From: DASXRA01 sp036506155
GTDB lineage: Bacteria; Actinomycetota; Actinomycetes; Mycobacteriales; Jatrophihabitantaceae
Reading direction: 5' to 3'
Assembly (NCBI GenBank): GCA_036506155.1
Contig: DASXSF010000121.1
Location: 1 to 64,000 of the forward strand
DNA: 64,000 nucleotides
Part shown: piece after piece, positions 8,112 to 16,149 of the stretch
Position numbering within the stretch: position 1 is the first letter of the stretch
Layout: the number at the start of each line of letters is the position of its first letter
Made by a program: the position numbers and the translations under genes
The notes under the pieces: model-generated
Told to the model about the DNA's origin: nothing
Databases searched by the model: none
What the model saw: only the letters and a program-made list of their open reading frames with translations

Positions 8112-8681
8112 TCAGCGCGAGCGCGTTCGCGCGGCCTCGAAAGCGATGTCGCGCTCGACCTCGGTGCGGGCCCGTTCCCGTGCGCGGGCGAAGTAACCGC
8201 GCGGGTCCGTGAGCATGCGCTCGACCCGATCATCCGACGTACCGAGCAGGGCGCGGGTCTGACGGTCCATCATCGCCTCGATGTCAGGCTCGATGCCGAA
8301 GCAGGCGATGTGCGGGACGCGCGGCCAGATGGCCCGGGCGGCATCGATGGCCGCGAGCTCGGGAGCCAGGGCAACGCGATCCTCGAGCTTCACGAGTAGG
8401 GCGTCGTCGACGAGCTCGGCGTGTTCCGATCCGGCGTCGACGAGGTGGTGAGCGACCGCGAGTACCGCGATCCCGCGCGCTTCGACGAATCGTGCGACGA
8501 GTCGCAGCGCCTCAGCCGCGTCGCCGGGAGGTTGCAGTGCCGGAACCGGCCGGCCGTCGATCAGGCACCTGCCGTCAGGCACGCCCGGGTAGTCGAGCTG
8601 AGCCCAGAGCCGCACCGCCGGGTCGCGGACCACGGCGCGCAGCGAGGACACGGATGCGGTGACGGCGAGGATGGCGCTCAT
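8112..8681 (-). CDS. Truncated, degenerate acetate-kinase-like protein
   Basis: A 189-residue protein that resembles the N-terminal half of acetate kinase. ILAVTASVSSLRAVVRD sits where AckA has its GSSSLK phosphate-binding strand. AVAHHLVDAGSEHAELVDD sits where AckA has GHRIVHGGE. DAARAIWPRVPHIACFGIE sits where AckA has the IEEAL...VAVFDTAFH region. The catalytic Asn/Ser, His and Arg motifs and the whole C-terminal domain are missing or altered, so kinase activity is unlikely. The start at 8681 is preceded by GAGAGGAA. It lies between two stress genes. The coding frame is intact, so it is probably a repurposed domain and not a fresh pseudogene. The relationship is my reading of motif order and needs a profile search. 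Confidence 0.55.
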   Translation of the reverse strand: MSAILAVTASVSSLRAVVRDPAVRLWAQLDYPGVPDGRCLIDGRPVPALQPPGDAAEALRLVARFVEARGIAVLAVAHHLVDAGSEHAELVDDALLVKLEDRVALAPELAAIDAARAIWPRVPHIACFGIEPDIEAMMDRQTRALLGTSDDRVERMLTDPRGYFARARERARTEVERDIAFEAARTRSR

Positions 8682-8748
8682 GCCGTGTTCCTCTCGGGCG
8701 CCCATGTCGTGGCCTGCCTACCAGTACATCATCGCGACGGTCGGTCCG

Positions 8749-8768
8749 TCAGGGCCGAACGTCCCGGC
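8749..8768 (+). promoter_or_regulatory. DosR/DevR-like box upstream of second universal stress gene
   Basis: TCAGGGCCGAACGTCCCGGC: core GGGCC-GAAC-GTCCC. Eighteen of 20 positions match the box at 4148 (plus-strand reading). The centre is about 65 bases from the ATG at 8823, two helical turns further than in the boxes at 4148 and 9540. Confidence 0.65.
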
Positions 8769-8822
8769 GAAAGGCGACCGACGCCGCTGCCGCCACGTTC
8801 GCCGGCGAACGATGCTGGGGCT

Positions 8823-9587
8823 ATGGAGATCCTCGTCGGCGTTGACGGCTCCACCGAAAGCGATTCCGCGCTCGCCTGGGCGGTTGCCGAGGCCCGCGCC
8901 CGCGGCTGCGGCCTGGCGGTTGTGCATTGCTGCGAGTCCCGCTACTACGGCCCGTGGACGACGACGCGCACGCTGCGTGAGGGGCTCCGCGACCTGGCAC
9001 GACCCATCGTCGCCGACGCAGTCGAGCAGGCCACGAACCTCGACCCGTCCGTCCGGGTGCGGGGCGCCGTCCTGGTCACCGAGCCGACCCGGGCGCTCGT
9101 TCGGCTCTCGGCGCACGCCGCGCTCGTGGTGATCGGCCGCCCGGACCGGGGCGCCCTGTCACGGCTGCTGCTGGGCTCGATCACCCGCCACTTGCTGGCC
9201 AACGCCGCGTGCCCGGTGGTCGCCGTCCGCACGGACGGCGGGATCGACCGGGTTGTCGCCGTGATAACCGAGCCGGACACGGACGAGCAGACCGTCGCCT
9301 TCGCGGCCGCCGAAGCGGAGCGCCACCACGTCCCGGTGCATGTTGCCGTGACCTCCTCGGCGCACGGCGGTTCACTCGCCGAAGCCATTACGCGCGTATG
9401 CGCACCCACCGACCTGCTCGTGCTCGGTCATCACCGACACGGCCGCGCACCCCACCGCCTCGGACACGACGCCGTCGTGGCCCTGCACGTAGCGACCGGC
9501 CCGATCGCAGTGGTCCCCGAACCCCGGCATGCAGACCTGCCAGGGACGAAGGTCCCTGTCGCGGCCGCGTGCGACGTCCTCGGATAA
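8823..9587 (+). CDS. Universal stress protein, tandem UspA domains
   Basis: A 254-residue tandem USP. The first domain starts MEILVGVDGSTESDSALAWA and ends with an intact ATP-binding loop (GRPDRGALSRLLLGSITRHL). The second domain is shorter and diverged (VLGHHRHGRAPHRLGHDAVV), so probably only the first binds nucleotide. The ATG at 8823 is preceded by a short GGGG-type site and a DosR-like box. The frame is open upstream to 8421 but that overlaps the opposite gene. The last codons contain a second box (9540-9559) serving the next gene. Such proteins accumulate in hypoxic or dormant actinomycete cells; the exact role is unknown. Confidence 0.85.
   Translation: MEILVGVDGSTESDSALAWAVAEARARGCGLAVVHCCESRYYGPWTTTRTLREGLRDLARPIVADAVEQATNLDPSVRVRGAVLVTEPTRALVRLSAHAALVVIGRPDRGALSRLLLGSITRHLLANAACPVVAVRTDGGIDRVVAVITEPDTDEQTVAFAAAEAERHHVPVHVAVTSSAHGGSLAEAITRVCAPTDLLVLGHHRHGRAPHRLGHDAVVALHVATGPIAVVPEPRHADLPGTKVPVAAACDVLG
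9540..9559 (+). promoter_or_regulatory. DosR/DevR-like box, best dyad in the window
   Basis: CCAGGGACGAAGGTCCCTGT contains the perfect dyad CAGGGAC-GAAG-GTCCCTG (9541-9558), matching GGGAC-N4-GTCCC exactly. It is inside the 3' end of the universal stress gene and 43 bases (centre to start) before the GTG of the PPOX gene. GATAAC at 9583-9588 is a possible -10 element, which would make the PPOX mRNA leaderless or nearly so. Confidence 0.7.
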
Positions 9588-9592
9588 CATGC

Positions 9593-10213
9593 GTGCCCTC
9601 GGCACCGGCCTTGGAGGCCATCTCTGACGACGAGTGCCGCGATCTGCTCGCCATCGTCCAGATCGGACGCGTCGTCCTCTCGATCGACGCCTTGCCGGCG
9701 GCATTGCCCGTCAACTACTGGCTGATCGACGACGCGATCGTGTTCCGTAGCACCCCCGGCACCAAGCTGACCGCCGCCCTGAACCACACCGTCGTCGGCT
9801 TCGAGGTCGACGAGATCGACCCGGCAACCCGTTCCGGCTGGAGTGTGCTGGTCGTCGGGACCAGCACCGTGGTGAGCGATCCGGCCGAGATCGCGCGTCT
9901 CGACCAAGCCGGCTTGCGCAGCTGGGCGCCGGTGCCGACGCCGCACTACGTCAAGATCAGCATCCAGCGGATCTCCGGTCGCCGGCTCACCAAATCTGGT
10001 GACCAATGCGGCCCCGACGAAGGCCCAACGCCCCTAACCCGCCACCAGCGCTGCGCGCGACGCTGGTGGCGAACGAGGAGGCGTCATGTCAGAACGAGAG
10101 CGCGTCGACGTCGTACGGGGGCGGGCGGCCCGGCACGCCGGCCCGACCGCCGAACGATACCGCTCCGCGTTGCACCGCTATGTCGCGGCGGTCAGCGGTG
10201 CGGATCCGCATGA
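9593..10213 (+). CDS. Pyridoxamine 5'-phosphate oxidase-family (split beta-barrel flavin) protein; 3' end uncertain
   Basis: The first about 135 residues form a PPOX-type split barrel (AISDDECRDLLAIVQIGRVV, ALPVNYWLIDDAIVFRSTPG, then HYVKISIQRISGRRL), the class that binds FMN, F420 or haem and is represented in the mycobacterial DosR regulon (Rv0080 and Rv3129). The GTG at 9593 follows a DosR-like box. Homology stops near base 10000, but the frame stays open through a strong hairpin (10040-10071) and 128 bases into the CBS gene, ending at 10213. The +1 frame closes at TAA 10035-10037 with a plausible short tail. A single-base frameshift near 9990 is therefore likely. The true end is probably near 10037. 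Confidence 0.65.
   Translation: MPSAPALEAISDDECRDLLAIVQIGRVVLSIDALPAALPVNYWLIDDAIVFRSTPGTKLTAALNHTVVGFEVDEIDPATRSGWSVLVVGTSTVVSDPAEIARLDQAGLRSWAPVPTPHYVKISIQRISGRRLTKSGDQCGPDEGPTPLTRHQRCARRWWRTRRRHVRTRARRRRTGAGGPARRPDRRTIPLRVAPLCRGGQRCGSA
10040..10071 (+). terminator. Strong hairpin between PPOX and CBS genes
   Basis: Perfect 11-bp inverted repeat CGCCACCAGCG / CGCTGGTGGCG with a 10-base loop (10051-10060). No U-tract follows, as is common in high-GC actinomycetes. It ends 14 bases before the CBS start codon, so it could attenuate read-through or protect the upstream mRNA. Confidence 0.6.
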
Positions 10214-10940
10214 AGCCACAGCGCGCAGCCCGCTTCGGGAGGCGTACCGCTGGAACCTGGAAAACAACCTGGTTCGTGACGTGATGACCGAGAACGTGGT
10301 GTCCGTGACCGTCGACACGCCGTTCAAGGCGATCGTCGACACGCTCGCCACCTATCGAGTCAGCGCCGTCCCGGTGGTCGACGCTGACTACAAGGTGCTC
10401 GGCGTGGTGTCCGAGTCCGATCTGCTCGCCAAGGTGGTCGCAGGCGGCGACCCCCGCGTTCGCGTGGGAACCGGACGCGCGGAGAAGGCCGAGCGGCGGC
10501 GCAAGTCGCACGCCGAGACGGCCGGGGAACTGATGCGCTCGCCGGCGGTGACCGTGCGCCCGGAGGCATCCGTCGTGCACGCCGCACGCGTCGCGGCTCT
10601 CGAGCACGTGCGGCGGTTGCCGGTCGTGGACGCGCACGGCGTACTGGCCGGCATCGTGACGCGCTCGGACCTGCTGCGGGTGTTTCTCCGCGATGACCGG
10701 GACATCCGCGAACACCTCGAAAGCCTGTTCGCCGACCAGTTGTGCATTGACACCAGTGCTTTCGACATCTCGGTCCGCGACGGAGTCGTGACGCTCACCG
10801 GGCAACTCGAGCGGCGCGGGCTGATCGCGCCGCTGCTCGATGCGGTGCGCACCACCGCAGGCGTCATCGGTGTGCATGACAACCTCACCTATCGCTTCGA
10901 CGACACGTTCGCGCCGGCTCCGCGCGGACCGATGTTCTGA
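10086..10940 (+). CDS. CBS-domain pair plus BON domain protein (Hrp1-like)
   Basis: A 284-residue protein. After about 65 leading residues come two CBS motifs: NLVRDVMTENVVSVTVDTPF with VSAVPVVDADYKVLGVVSES, and AGELMRSPAVTVRPEASVVH with VRRLPVVDAHGVLAGIVTRS. They form one Bateman module that typically binds adenine nucleotides. The C-terminal about 70 residues (SAFDISVRDGVVTLTGQLER) form a BON domain, often membrane- or phospholipid-associated. The ATG at 10086 follows GAGGAGGCGTC. A CBS protein (Hrp1, Rv2626c) is among the strongest DosR-induced proteins, which fits this island. It is probably cotranscribed with the PPOX gene from the box at 9540. Confidence 0.88.
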   Translation: MSERERVDVVRGRAARHAGPTAERYRSALHRYVAAVSGADPHEATARSPLREAYRWNLENNLVRDVMTENVVSVTVDTPFKAIVDTLATYRVSAVPVVDADYKVLGVVSESDLLAKVVAGGDPRVRVGTGRAEKAERRRKSHAETAGELMRSPAVTVRPEASVVHAARVAALEHVRRLPVVDAHGVLAGIVTRSDLLRVFLRDDRDIREHLESLFADQLCIDTSAFDISVRDGVVTLTGQLERRGLIAPLLDAVRTTAGVIGVHDNLTYRFDDTFAPAPRGPMF

Positions 10941-10989
10941 AGGTGTGGAGGTGGCCTTGTTCCGCGCCTGACCCAGAAGCCGGAACTTC

Positions 10990-11994
10990 CTAGGACGCGA
11001 CCTGCAGCACGGCTGCCGGCTCGCGGCGGGGAGTACGCACCAGATCCGCGAAGGGCCCGCCCGGGTAGCCGACGCGCAGCATGATCTGCGGGAAGCCGAC
11101 CCACCCCATCAGGCCCTGTACCCGCGTCCGGAACGCGGCAAAGTCAACCGCCTGGCTCAGCACGCAGGTGGACAAGCCACGCAGCTGGGCCTCGATCATC
11201 AGCCGCATCATCGCCCGTCCGGAGCGCAGATGATCGGCCGCTATATCCGAGTCGGTGAAGATCACGGCAATGAGGGGCTGCTCGTCGACGTCCCGCGCGA
11301 TCAACTGCCGGCCGGTCACGCCGACCTCGAAGTCACGCAGCGGTACGTCGGTGTGGCGGGGCTGATCGTCCGGCACGTGCGGGATCGCCTCCACGGGGAC
11401 GCCATCGACCATGGCGTGCACCTCGGGATCCCGCAGCCATCGGTTCAGCTCGTCCTGGTACGCCTGATCGTCACGCTCCACGCGGTCGGCCCAGCTCACC
11501 GCGACCGCCAGATTGATGCGCTGGTCCGGATCGGCCGGGAAGTCCACCCGGGCGGTGGCGTCGCTGCCCGCGACACGCAGCGCCTCGATCAGCTCGGCCG
11601 GCATCTCGTGCAGCGCGAAAGGCCGGCGGTCGCTGCGCCGCTCGAGCGCTGCGTCCGCCTGCGCGATGCCGCGCTCGTCGGGCTCGGTGCGACCGACCGG
11701 ACGGAACACGGCGAGCACGTCCCGATCGGACGGATCGGGCAGCAGCGTCGTCTCGATCTGCCAGCCAGCGGCGCGCAGGGCCACCTCCGTCAGGTGCAGC
11801 GCCGCGCCGCAGCTGATCAGCAGCGAATGACCGTCCGGGTCGGCCACCGCCAGCTGCCGGGAACGATCAGCCAGCAACGTCAGCCCGGCGCTGTCGAGCC
11901 GCCACATCCACGGTTGCGTGTTGTGGATCGACGGCGCACGTACCGCCACGGCGAGCACAGCCTCGGCCGTCTCCCGGTCCAAGCCCTCGGTCAT
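10990..11994 (-). CDS. Second Acg-family nitroreductase-like protein
   Basis: A 334-residue paralogue of the protein at 6647-7639, with the same blocks: APSIHNTQPWMWRL, SRQLAVADPDGHSLLISCGA and ALERRSDRRPFALHEMP. I place the start at the ATG 11994 (GAGAGGG upstream); a GTG at 12000 is also possible. Its promoter region is short, and only a half-site of the DosR-like type (GGGAC near 12100, minus strand) can be seen. Acg proteins in mycobacteria lack the usual nitroreductase lid and may sequester flavin; activity here is untested. It is convergent with the CBS gene, with 49 bases between stops. Confidence 0.83.
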   Translation of the reverse strand: MTEGLDRETAEAVLAVAVRAPSIHNTQPWMWRLDSAGLTLLADRSRQLAVADPDGHSLLISCGAALHLTEVALRAAGWQIETTLLPDPSDRDVLAVFRPVGRTEPDERGIAQADAALERRSDRRPFALHEMPAELIEALRVAGSDATARVDFPADPDQRINLAVAVSWADRVERDDQAYQDELNRWLRDPEVHAMVDGVPVEAIPHVPDDQPRHTDVPLRDFEVGVTGRQLIARDVDEQPLIAVIFTDSDIAADHLRSGRAMMRLMIEAQLRGLSTCVLSQAVDFAAFRTRVQGLMGWVGFPQIMLRVGYPGGPFADLVRTPRREPAAVLQVAS

Positions 11995-12040
11995 CGCCAC
12001 CCTCTCTCATCGACCGTGCAAGGATTCCTCGCCTCAGATA

Positions 12041-12086
12041 AGCGATTCTTGCGCAACCCGGAGTCTCCGGTTTCGCAAGAATCGCT
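12041..12086 (-). terminator. Long-stem hairpin between coiled-coil gene and Acg gene
   Basis: Arms AGCGATTCTTGCG (12041-12053) and CGCAAGAATCGCT (12074-12086) are perfectly complementary over 13 bp. The 20-base interior can pair further (AACC...GGTT and GGA...TCC). It lies 32 bases beyond the stop of the minus-strand coiled-coil gene and before the Acg start. A terminator is the simplest reading. Confidence 0.6.
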
Positions 12087-12117
12087 CGTCTGACGCGGAC
12101 GGTCCCGGCGCAATCGC

Positions 12118-13020
12118 CTACTTCTTCGACGCCTCGGGCTTGTCCGGCGTCGCGGAAGTACCCAGGGTCTTGGTGACCGCTTCGTGCAGCCGCGCCAGGA
12201 CACCAAGCGCCTCGTCGCGTTGCTGGGTCAGCGCTGCCAGTTGCTTGTTCAGTTCGGCGAGCCGGGCAGCAGCCTCGGCGTCGGCCTTCTCACGCCGCGC
12301 CCGGGCCTGTCGATCAGCCGCTTCCCGACGCGCGGCGGCCTCGGCATCAGCCCGATCGCGCGCCTGATCGGCCTGGGCGCGTGCCTGCTCATGCTCCTTG
12401 CGCGCCGCCTCACCCTGCTGCTCCAGCTCGGCCTTGACGCGGTCCCGCTCGGCACCCGCCTCGCTGACGATCCGCTCGGCATTCTTGCGTGCCTGCCGCA
12501 TGACCGCCTGCGCGTCGTTGGTGGCGCTGGCGCGGATGTCGTCGGCGTCGGTGTGGGCGTCGGCGCGGGTCCGGTCGGCCTCGGTCTGGGCGTCGGCCCG
12601 CGTCTGCCCGGCATCCTCGGCTGCTAGATGGAGGATCTCTCGCAGCCGCTCGGACAGCGCGGACGGGCTGTCCGTCAGCTGCCCGCGCAGCCGCACGATA
12701 TCGGCCTGCGCCGCCCGAAGCCGTTCCGTGGCCTGCGCGTGGCCGCGTACCAGCCGCTCATGGGCTTCTCGGGCGGACGCGAGTTCAGCCTCGAGCCGGG
12801 CGCGATAGGTGTCGACCTGGCGGCGGTCGTAGCCGCGCCAGCCGATCTGGAACTCGGGGCCGCCACTCTGCGGCTGGCTGGCCGGTCTCATCACCACAGT
12901 CTGATCGTCCAGCCGCGGAAGGGGGAACTCCCTCGTGTCCGCCGTCATGTCGGCGCCGGAGCGAGCCGCCTCGGGCTCGCCCGTCGGCGTTGGTCCGGAA
13001 TCGGTCGCCGGACGAGTCAT
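12118..13020 (-). CDS. DivIVA-like coiled-coil protein
   Basis: A 300-residue protein. After a disordered leader there is a DivIVA-like motif (FQIGWRGYDRRQVDTYRARL) followed by about 200 residues of continuous heptad-like, Ala/Arg/Glu-rich coiled coil. Residues about 145-180 repeat a TRADAxTEAD-type unit, visible in DNA as imperfect repeats around 12510-12600. It ends in a Lys-rich tail. DivIVA/Wag31 relatives organise cell poles and septa by membrane binding and self-assembly, but this one lacks the full canonical N-terminal membrane-binding motif, so it may instead resemble the SepIVA or FilP class. The ATG at 13020 has GGAGG at the right spacing. It is divergent from selA. The cellular role is inferred only. 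Confidence 0.7.
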   Translation of the reverse strand: MTRPATDSGPTPTGEPEAARSGADMTADTREFPLPRLDDQTVVMRPASQPQSGGPEFQIGWRGYDRRQVDTYRARLEAELASAREAHERLVRGHAQATERLRAAQADIVRLRGQLTDSPSALSERLREILHLAAEDAGQTRADAQTEADRTRADAHTDADDIRASATNDAQAVMRQARKNAERIVSEAGAERDRVKAELEQQGEAARKEHEQARAQADQARDRADAEAAARREAADRQARARREKADAEAAARLAELNKQLAALTQQRDEALGVLARLHEAVTKTLGTSATPDKPEASKK

Positions 13021-13126
13021 GCCACCTCCAGCTGTCGCGTATGCGTGATGAGACCCAGTATCCCGGCCCGGCCTGAGCGTGCTGTGATGGGGCGTCACCG
13101 CTTGCACCCTGCCCGAGGAAGCCCGG

Positions 13127-14419
13127 ATGTCGCTTGCTGATCCCCGCCGCAACGTGCCGCGCACGGACGCGGTGCTCGCCGATCCGAGGCTGCAGCACGC
13201 GGTGCAACGCCTGGGCCGGCCGGCGGTCAAGCGCGCCGTGAGCGCGGTTCTGGAGCGGGTGCGCGCCGGAGTGCTGCCTCCGGACGCGGCCGCGGACGAG
13301 GCCGTCGCCTGCCTGCCGGAGCTGCCGGCCGGCATCACGCCGGTGATCAACGCCACCGGCGTCGCGCTGCACACGAACCTGGGACGAGCCCCGCTCTCCG
13401 AGGCGGCCGTGGCAGCCATCCGGGCCGCGTCCGGCTACGTGGACGTGGAGTACGACCTGGCGACCGGGCACCGGGCCCGGCGCGGGCGCGGCGCGCTGGC
13501 AGCGCTGTGCGACGCCGTTCCCCGTGCCGCGGACGCGTTGGTCGTCAACAACGGGGCGGCGGCGCTGGTGCTGGCGACCACCGTGCTGGCCCGCGGCAAG
13601 GAGGTGATCGTCAGCCGCGGCGAGATGATCGAGATCGGTGACGGGTTCCGGCTTCCGGAGCTGATCGAGTCGACAGGTGCCCGGCTGCGCGGCGTGGGCA
13701 CCACGAATCGCGTCACGCTCGCCGACTACGAGAACGCGATCGGTCCCGACACCGGCTGCATCCTGAAAGTGCACCCGAGCAACTTCCGCATCGAGGGATT
13801 CACCAGCGCGGTGCCGGCGCGCGAGCTCGCGGTGCTGGGGCCGCCGGTGGTGGTCGACATCGGTAGTGGTCTGCTGGCCGCTGATCCGCTGCTGCCCGAC
13901 GAGCCGGTCGCTGCCGTCACCCTTCGGGACGGAGCGAGCCTCGTGACGTGCAGCGGCGACAAGCTGCTCGGTGGCCCGCAAGCCGGACTGCTGCTGGGCG
14001 AGGCTGCGCTCGTCGAACGGATGCGCCGCCATCCGTTGGCCCGGGCGCTGCGGGTGGACAAGCTCACCCTCGCCGCGCTCGAGGCGACGCTCACCGGGCC
14101 GGTCCCGCCGACGTGGATGTATCTGCGGGCGGACGCCGCCGCGCTGCGCGCTCGCTGCGACGCGCTCGCGACCATGGTGCGCGACGCGGTCGACGCCGCG
14201 GTGATCCCGTGCGAGAGCACGGTCGGCGGCGGCGGCGCGCCAGGCGTGCGACTGCCGAGCTGGGCCGTCGCACTGCCCGCCGAATTCGCAGCCCGGCTGC
14301 GTATCGGCACGCCCGCCGTAGTGGGCCGCATCGAGCGCGACCGGTGCCTGCTCGACCTGCGTTGCGTCCCGGAAGAGGACGACGACCGTGTGGCAGAGGC
14401 GATCCGTCGATGCACGTGA
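13127..14419 (+). CDS. selA: L-seryl-tRNA(Sec) selenium transferase SelA
   Basis: A PLP enzyme of 430 residues that converts Ser-tRNA(Sec) to Sec-tRNA(Sec) using selenophosphate. Family blocks are INATGVALHTNLGRAPLSEA, the VVNNGAAALVLA glycine-rich segment, and the PLP lysine Lys279 in CSGDKLLGGPQAG. The length is slightly short of the E. coli enzyme (463) at the N terminus. The ATG at 13127 follows GAGGA. It overlaps selB by 10 bases. The in-frame TGA of the formate dehydrogenase alpha gene 4 kb away explains why the module is here. selD and selC must lie elsewhere on the genome. Confidence 0.93.
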   Translation: MSLADPRRNVPRTDAVLADPRLQHAVQRLGRPAVKRAVSAVLERVRAGVLPPDAAADEAVACLPELPAGITPVINATGVALHTNLGRAPLSEAAVAAIRAASGYVDVEYDLATGHRARRGRGALAALCDAVPRAADALVVNNGAAALVLATTVLARGKEVIVSRGEMIEIGDGFRLPELIESTGARLRGVGTTNRVTLADYENAIGPDTGCILKVHPSNFRIEGFTSAVPARELAVLGPPVVVDIGSGLLAADPLLPDEPVAAVTLRDGASLVTCSGDKLLGGPQAGLLLGEAALVERMRRHPLARALRVDKLTLAALEATLTGPVPPTWMYLRADAAALRARCDALATMVRDAVDAAVIPCESTVGGGGAPGVRLPSWAVALPAEFAARLRIGTPAVVGRIERDRCLLDLRCVPEEDDDRVAEAIRRCT

Positions 14420-16149
14420 TCGCCACCGCCGGCCATGTCGACCACGGCAAGTCGGCTCTGGTCCGCACCCTGACGGGCATGGAGCCTGACCGCTGGGCCG
14501 AAGAACGGCGCCGCGGCATGACCATCGATCTCGGCTATGCGTGGACGGCGCTCCCGTCCGGTGCGCAGCTCGCCTTCGTCGACGTCCCCGGGCACGAGCG
14601 GTTCATCGGCAACATGCTGGCCGGTGTCGGGCCCGTGACCGCGGTGCTCTTCGTGGTGGCCGCCGACGAGGGCTGGTGCGCCCAGTCCGCGGAGCACCTG
14701 GCGGCGGTGGACGCGCTCCGCTTGCGGCACGGGCTGCTGGCCGTAACCCGAAGCGACCTGGCCGACCCGGCAGCCGCGCTGGACGAGGCCCGGCGACGGA
14801 TCGCCGAAACCAGCCTGGGCCGGGTCGACGTGGTTGCCGTGTCTGCCGTAACCGGTGCCGGCGTCCCTGAATTGGGCACCGCGCTCGACCGGCTGGTGAC
14901 GCGACTGCCGCCGCCCGACAGGGCCGCCCCGCTGCGGTTGTGGGTCGACCGGGCATTCACCGTCCGCGGCAGTGGCACGGTCGTGACGGGAACCCTCGGC
15001 GCAGGCACGGTCGCGGTCGGCGATCGGCTCGAGGTTTCGGGCCGGCCCGTTCGGGTGCGCGCCCTGCAATGCCTGGGTCAGCCGTGCCAGCGTGTCGTGG
15101 CAGTAGCTCGGGTCGCGCTGAACCTGCGTGGCGTTGCGGCCGCGAACGTCGGCCGCGGGGACGTCCTGGTCGAACCGGGGGCGTGGCATTGGACGTCCAC
15201 CGTGGACGTCCGCATCGACCAGCAGTCGCCGCGGTTGGCCAATCCGGTCGTGCACGTGGGGACGGCGGCGTTGCCGGTGCGGCTGCGGCACTTCGACGCC
15301 GTCCACGCCCGCGTCACGCTGCCGCGGCCGCTGCCGCTGCGCGCCGGCGACCGAGCGATCCTGCGCGATCCCGGGCAGCCGAGCGTGTTCGGGCTGCTGG
15401 TGCTCGACGCCGATCCGCCCGCGCTCCACCGCCGCGGCGCCGCGGCGCGCCGAGCCACACAGCTCGCCACTGCCACCGGATGTCCCGACGCGCGAGCTGA
15501 GGTGGCGCGCCGTGGCGCCGTACGCCGTCGGCATCTCGACGCGCTCGGGGTCACCCTCGGCGAGCCCGGCGACATGCGGGAAGTGGCCGGATGGCTCGTG
15601 GCAGCCGGCGCCTGGCAGGCCTGGCTCGTTACGCTGCCGGCCGCCGTGGACGAGTGGCACGCGACGTCGCCGCTCGACGCGGGCGTGCCACTCGAGGCGC
15701 TACGCCGTCGGCTCGGCATCCCTGACCGTGACCTGCTCAAACCGCTGATCGCCGAGGCGGGCCTGTCCGTCCAGGACGGCCGGGTCCTGCGACCGGGCCG
15801 GGACGTCTCGCTCGTTCCCGGCGTCGACATCGTGTGTGCCCGTCTCGAGCGGGCGCCGTTCGCCGCGCCGGAACGCGACGAGCTGGACGCGCTCGGGCTC
15901 GCTCGCCGCGAGCTCGCCGCCGCCGAGCGAGCCGGGCGCCTGCTTCGGATCAGCGACGACGTGGTGCTGCTTCCGTCCGCGCCCGAGGCGGCCATGCAGA
16001 CGCTGCGCCCCCTGGCACAGCCGTTCACCACGAGCCAGGCCCGGAAGGCGCTGGGCACGACGAGGCGGGTTGCGATCCCCTTACTCGAGTATCTGGACGC
16101 TCACGGGTTCACCGAGCGGGTCGATCAGCTGACCCGGCGGGTGAGATAA
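14410..16149 (+). CDS. selB: Selenocysteine-specific elongation factor SelB
   Basis: A 579-residue specialised elongation factor that delivers Sec-tRNA to UGA at a SECIS hairpin. The G domain starts at residue 1 with G1 (AGHVDHGKSALVRTLTG), G2 (RRRGMTIDLGYAW) and G3 (DVPGHERFI). It is followed by beta-barrel domains (FTVRGSGTVVTGTLGAGTV) and the C-terminal winged-helix repeats, which end in RRVR. The canonical NKxD G4 motif is TRSD here, as in other SelB proteins (TKxD-like). The start is at 14410, inside the end of selA, so the two are translationally coupled. Its 3' end overlaps the convergent formate dehydrogenase gamma gene by 41 bases. Confidence 0.93.
   Translation: MHVIATAGHVDHGKSALVRTLTGMEPDRWAEERRRGMTIDLGYAWTALPSGAQLAFVDVPGHERFIGNMLAGVGPVTAVLFVVAADEGWCAQSAEHLAAVDALRLRHGLLAVTRSDLADPAAALDEARRRIAETSLGRVDVVAVSAVTGAGVPELGTALDRLVTRLPPPDRAAPLRLWVDRAFTVRGSGTVVTGTLGAGTVAVGDRLEVSGRPVRVRALQCLGQPCQRVVAVARVALNLRGVAAANVGRGDVLVEPGAWHWTSTVDVRIDQQSPRLANPVVHVGTAALPVRLRHFDAVHARVTLPRPLPLRAGDRAILRDPGQPSVFGLLVLDADPPALHRRGAAARRATQLATATGCPDARAEVARRGAVRRRHLDALGVTLGEPGDMREVAGWLVAAGAWQAWLVTLPAAVDEWHATSPLDAGVPLEALRRRLGIPDRDLLKPLIAEAGLSVQDGRVLRPGRDVSLVPGVDIVCARLERAPFAAPERDELDALGLARRELAAAERAGRLLRISDDVVLLPSAPEAAMQTLRPLAQPFTTSQARKALGTTRRVAIPLLEYLDAHGFTERVDQLTRRVR

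Noticed and set aside
12500..12620. Tandem-like GC-rich repeats as a CRISPR or satellite array
   Set aside because: They are imperfect and in frame, and encode TRADA/TEAD coiled-coil units of the DivIVA-like protein.
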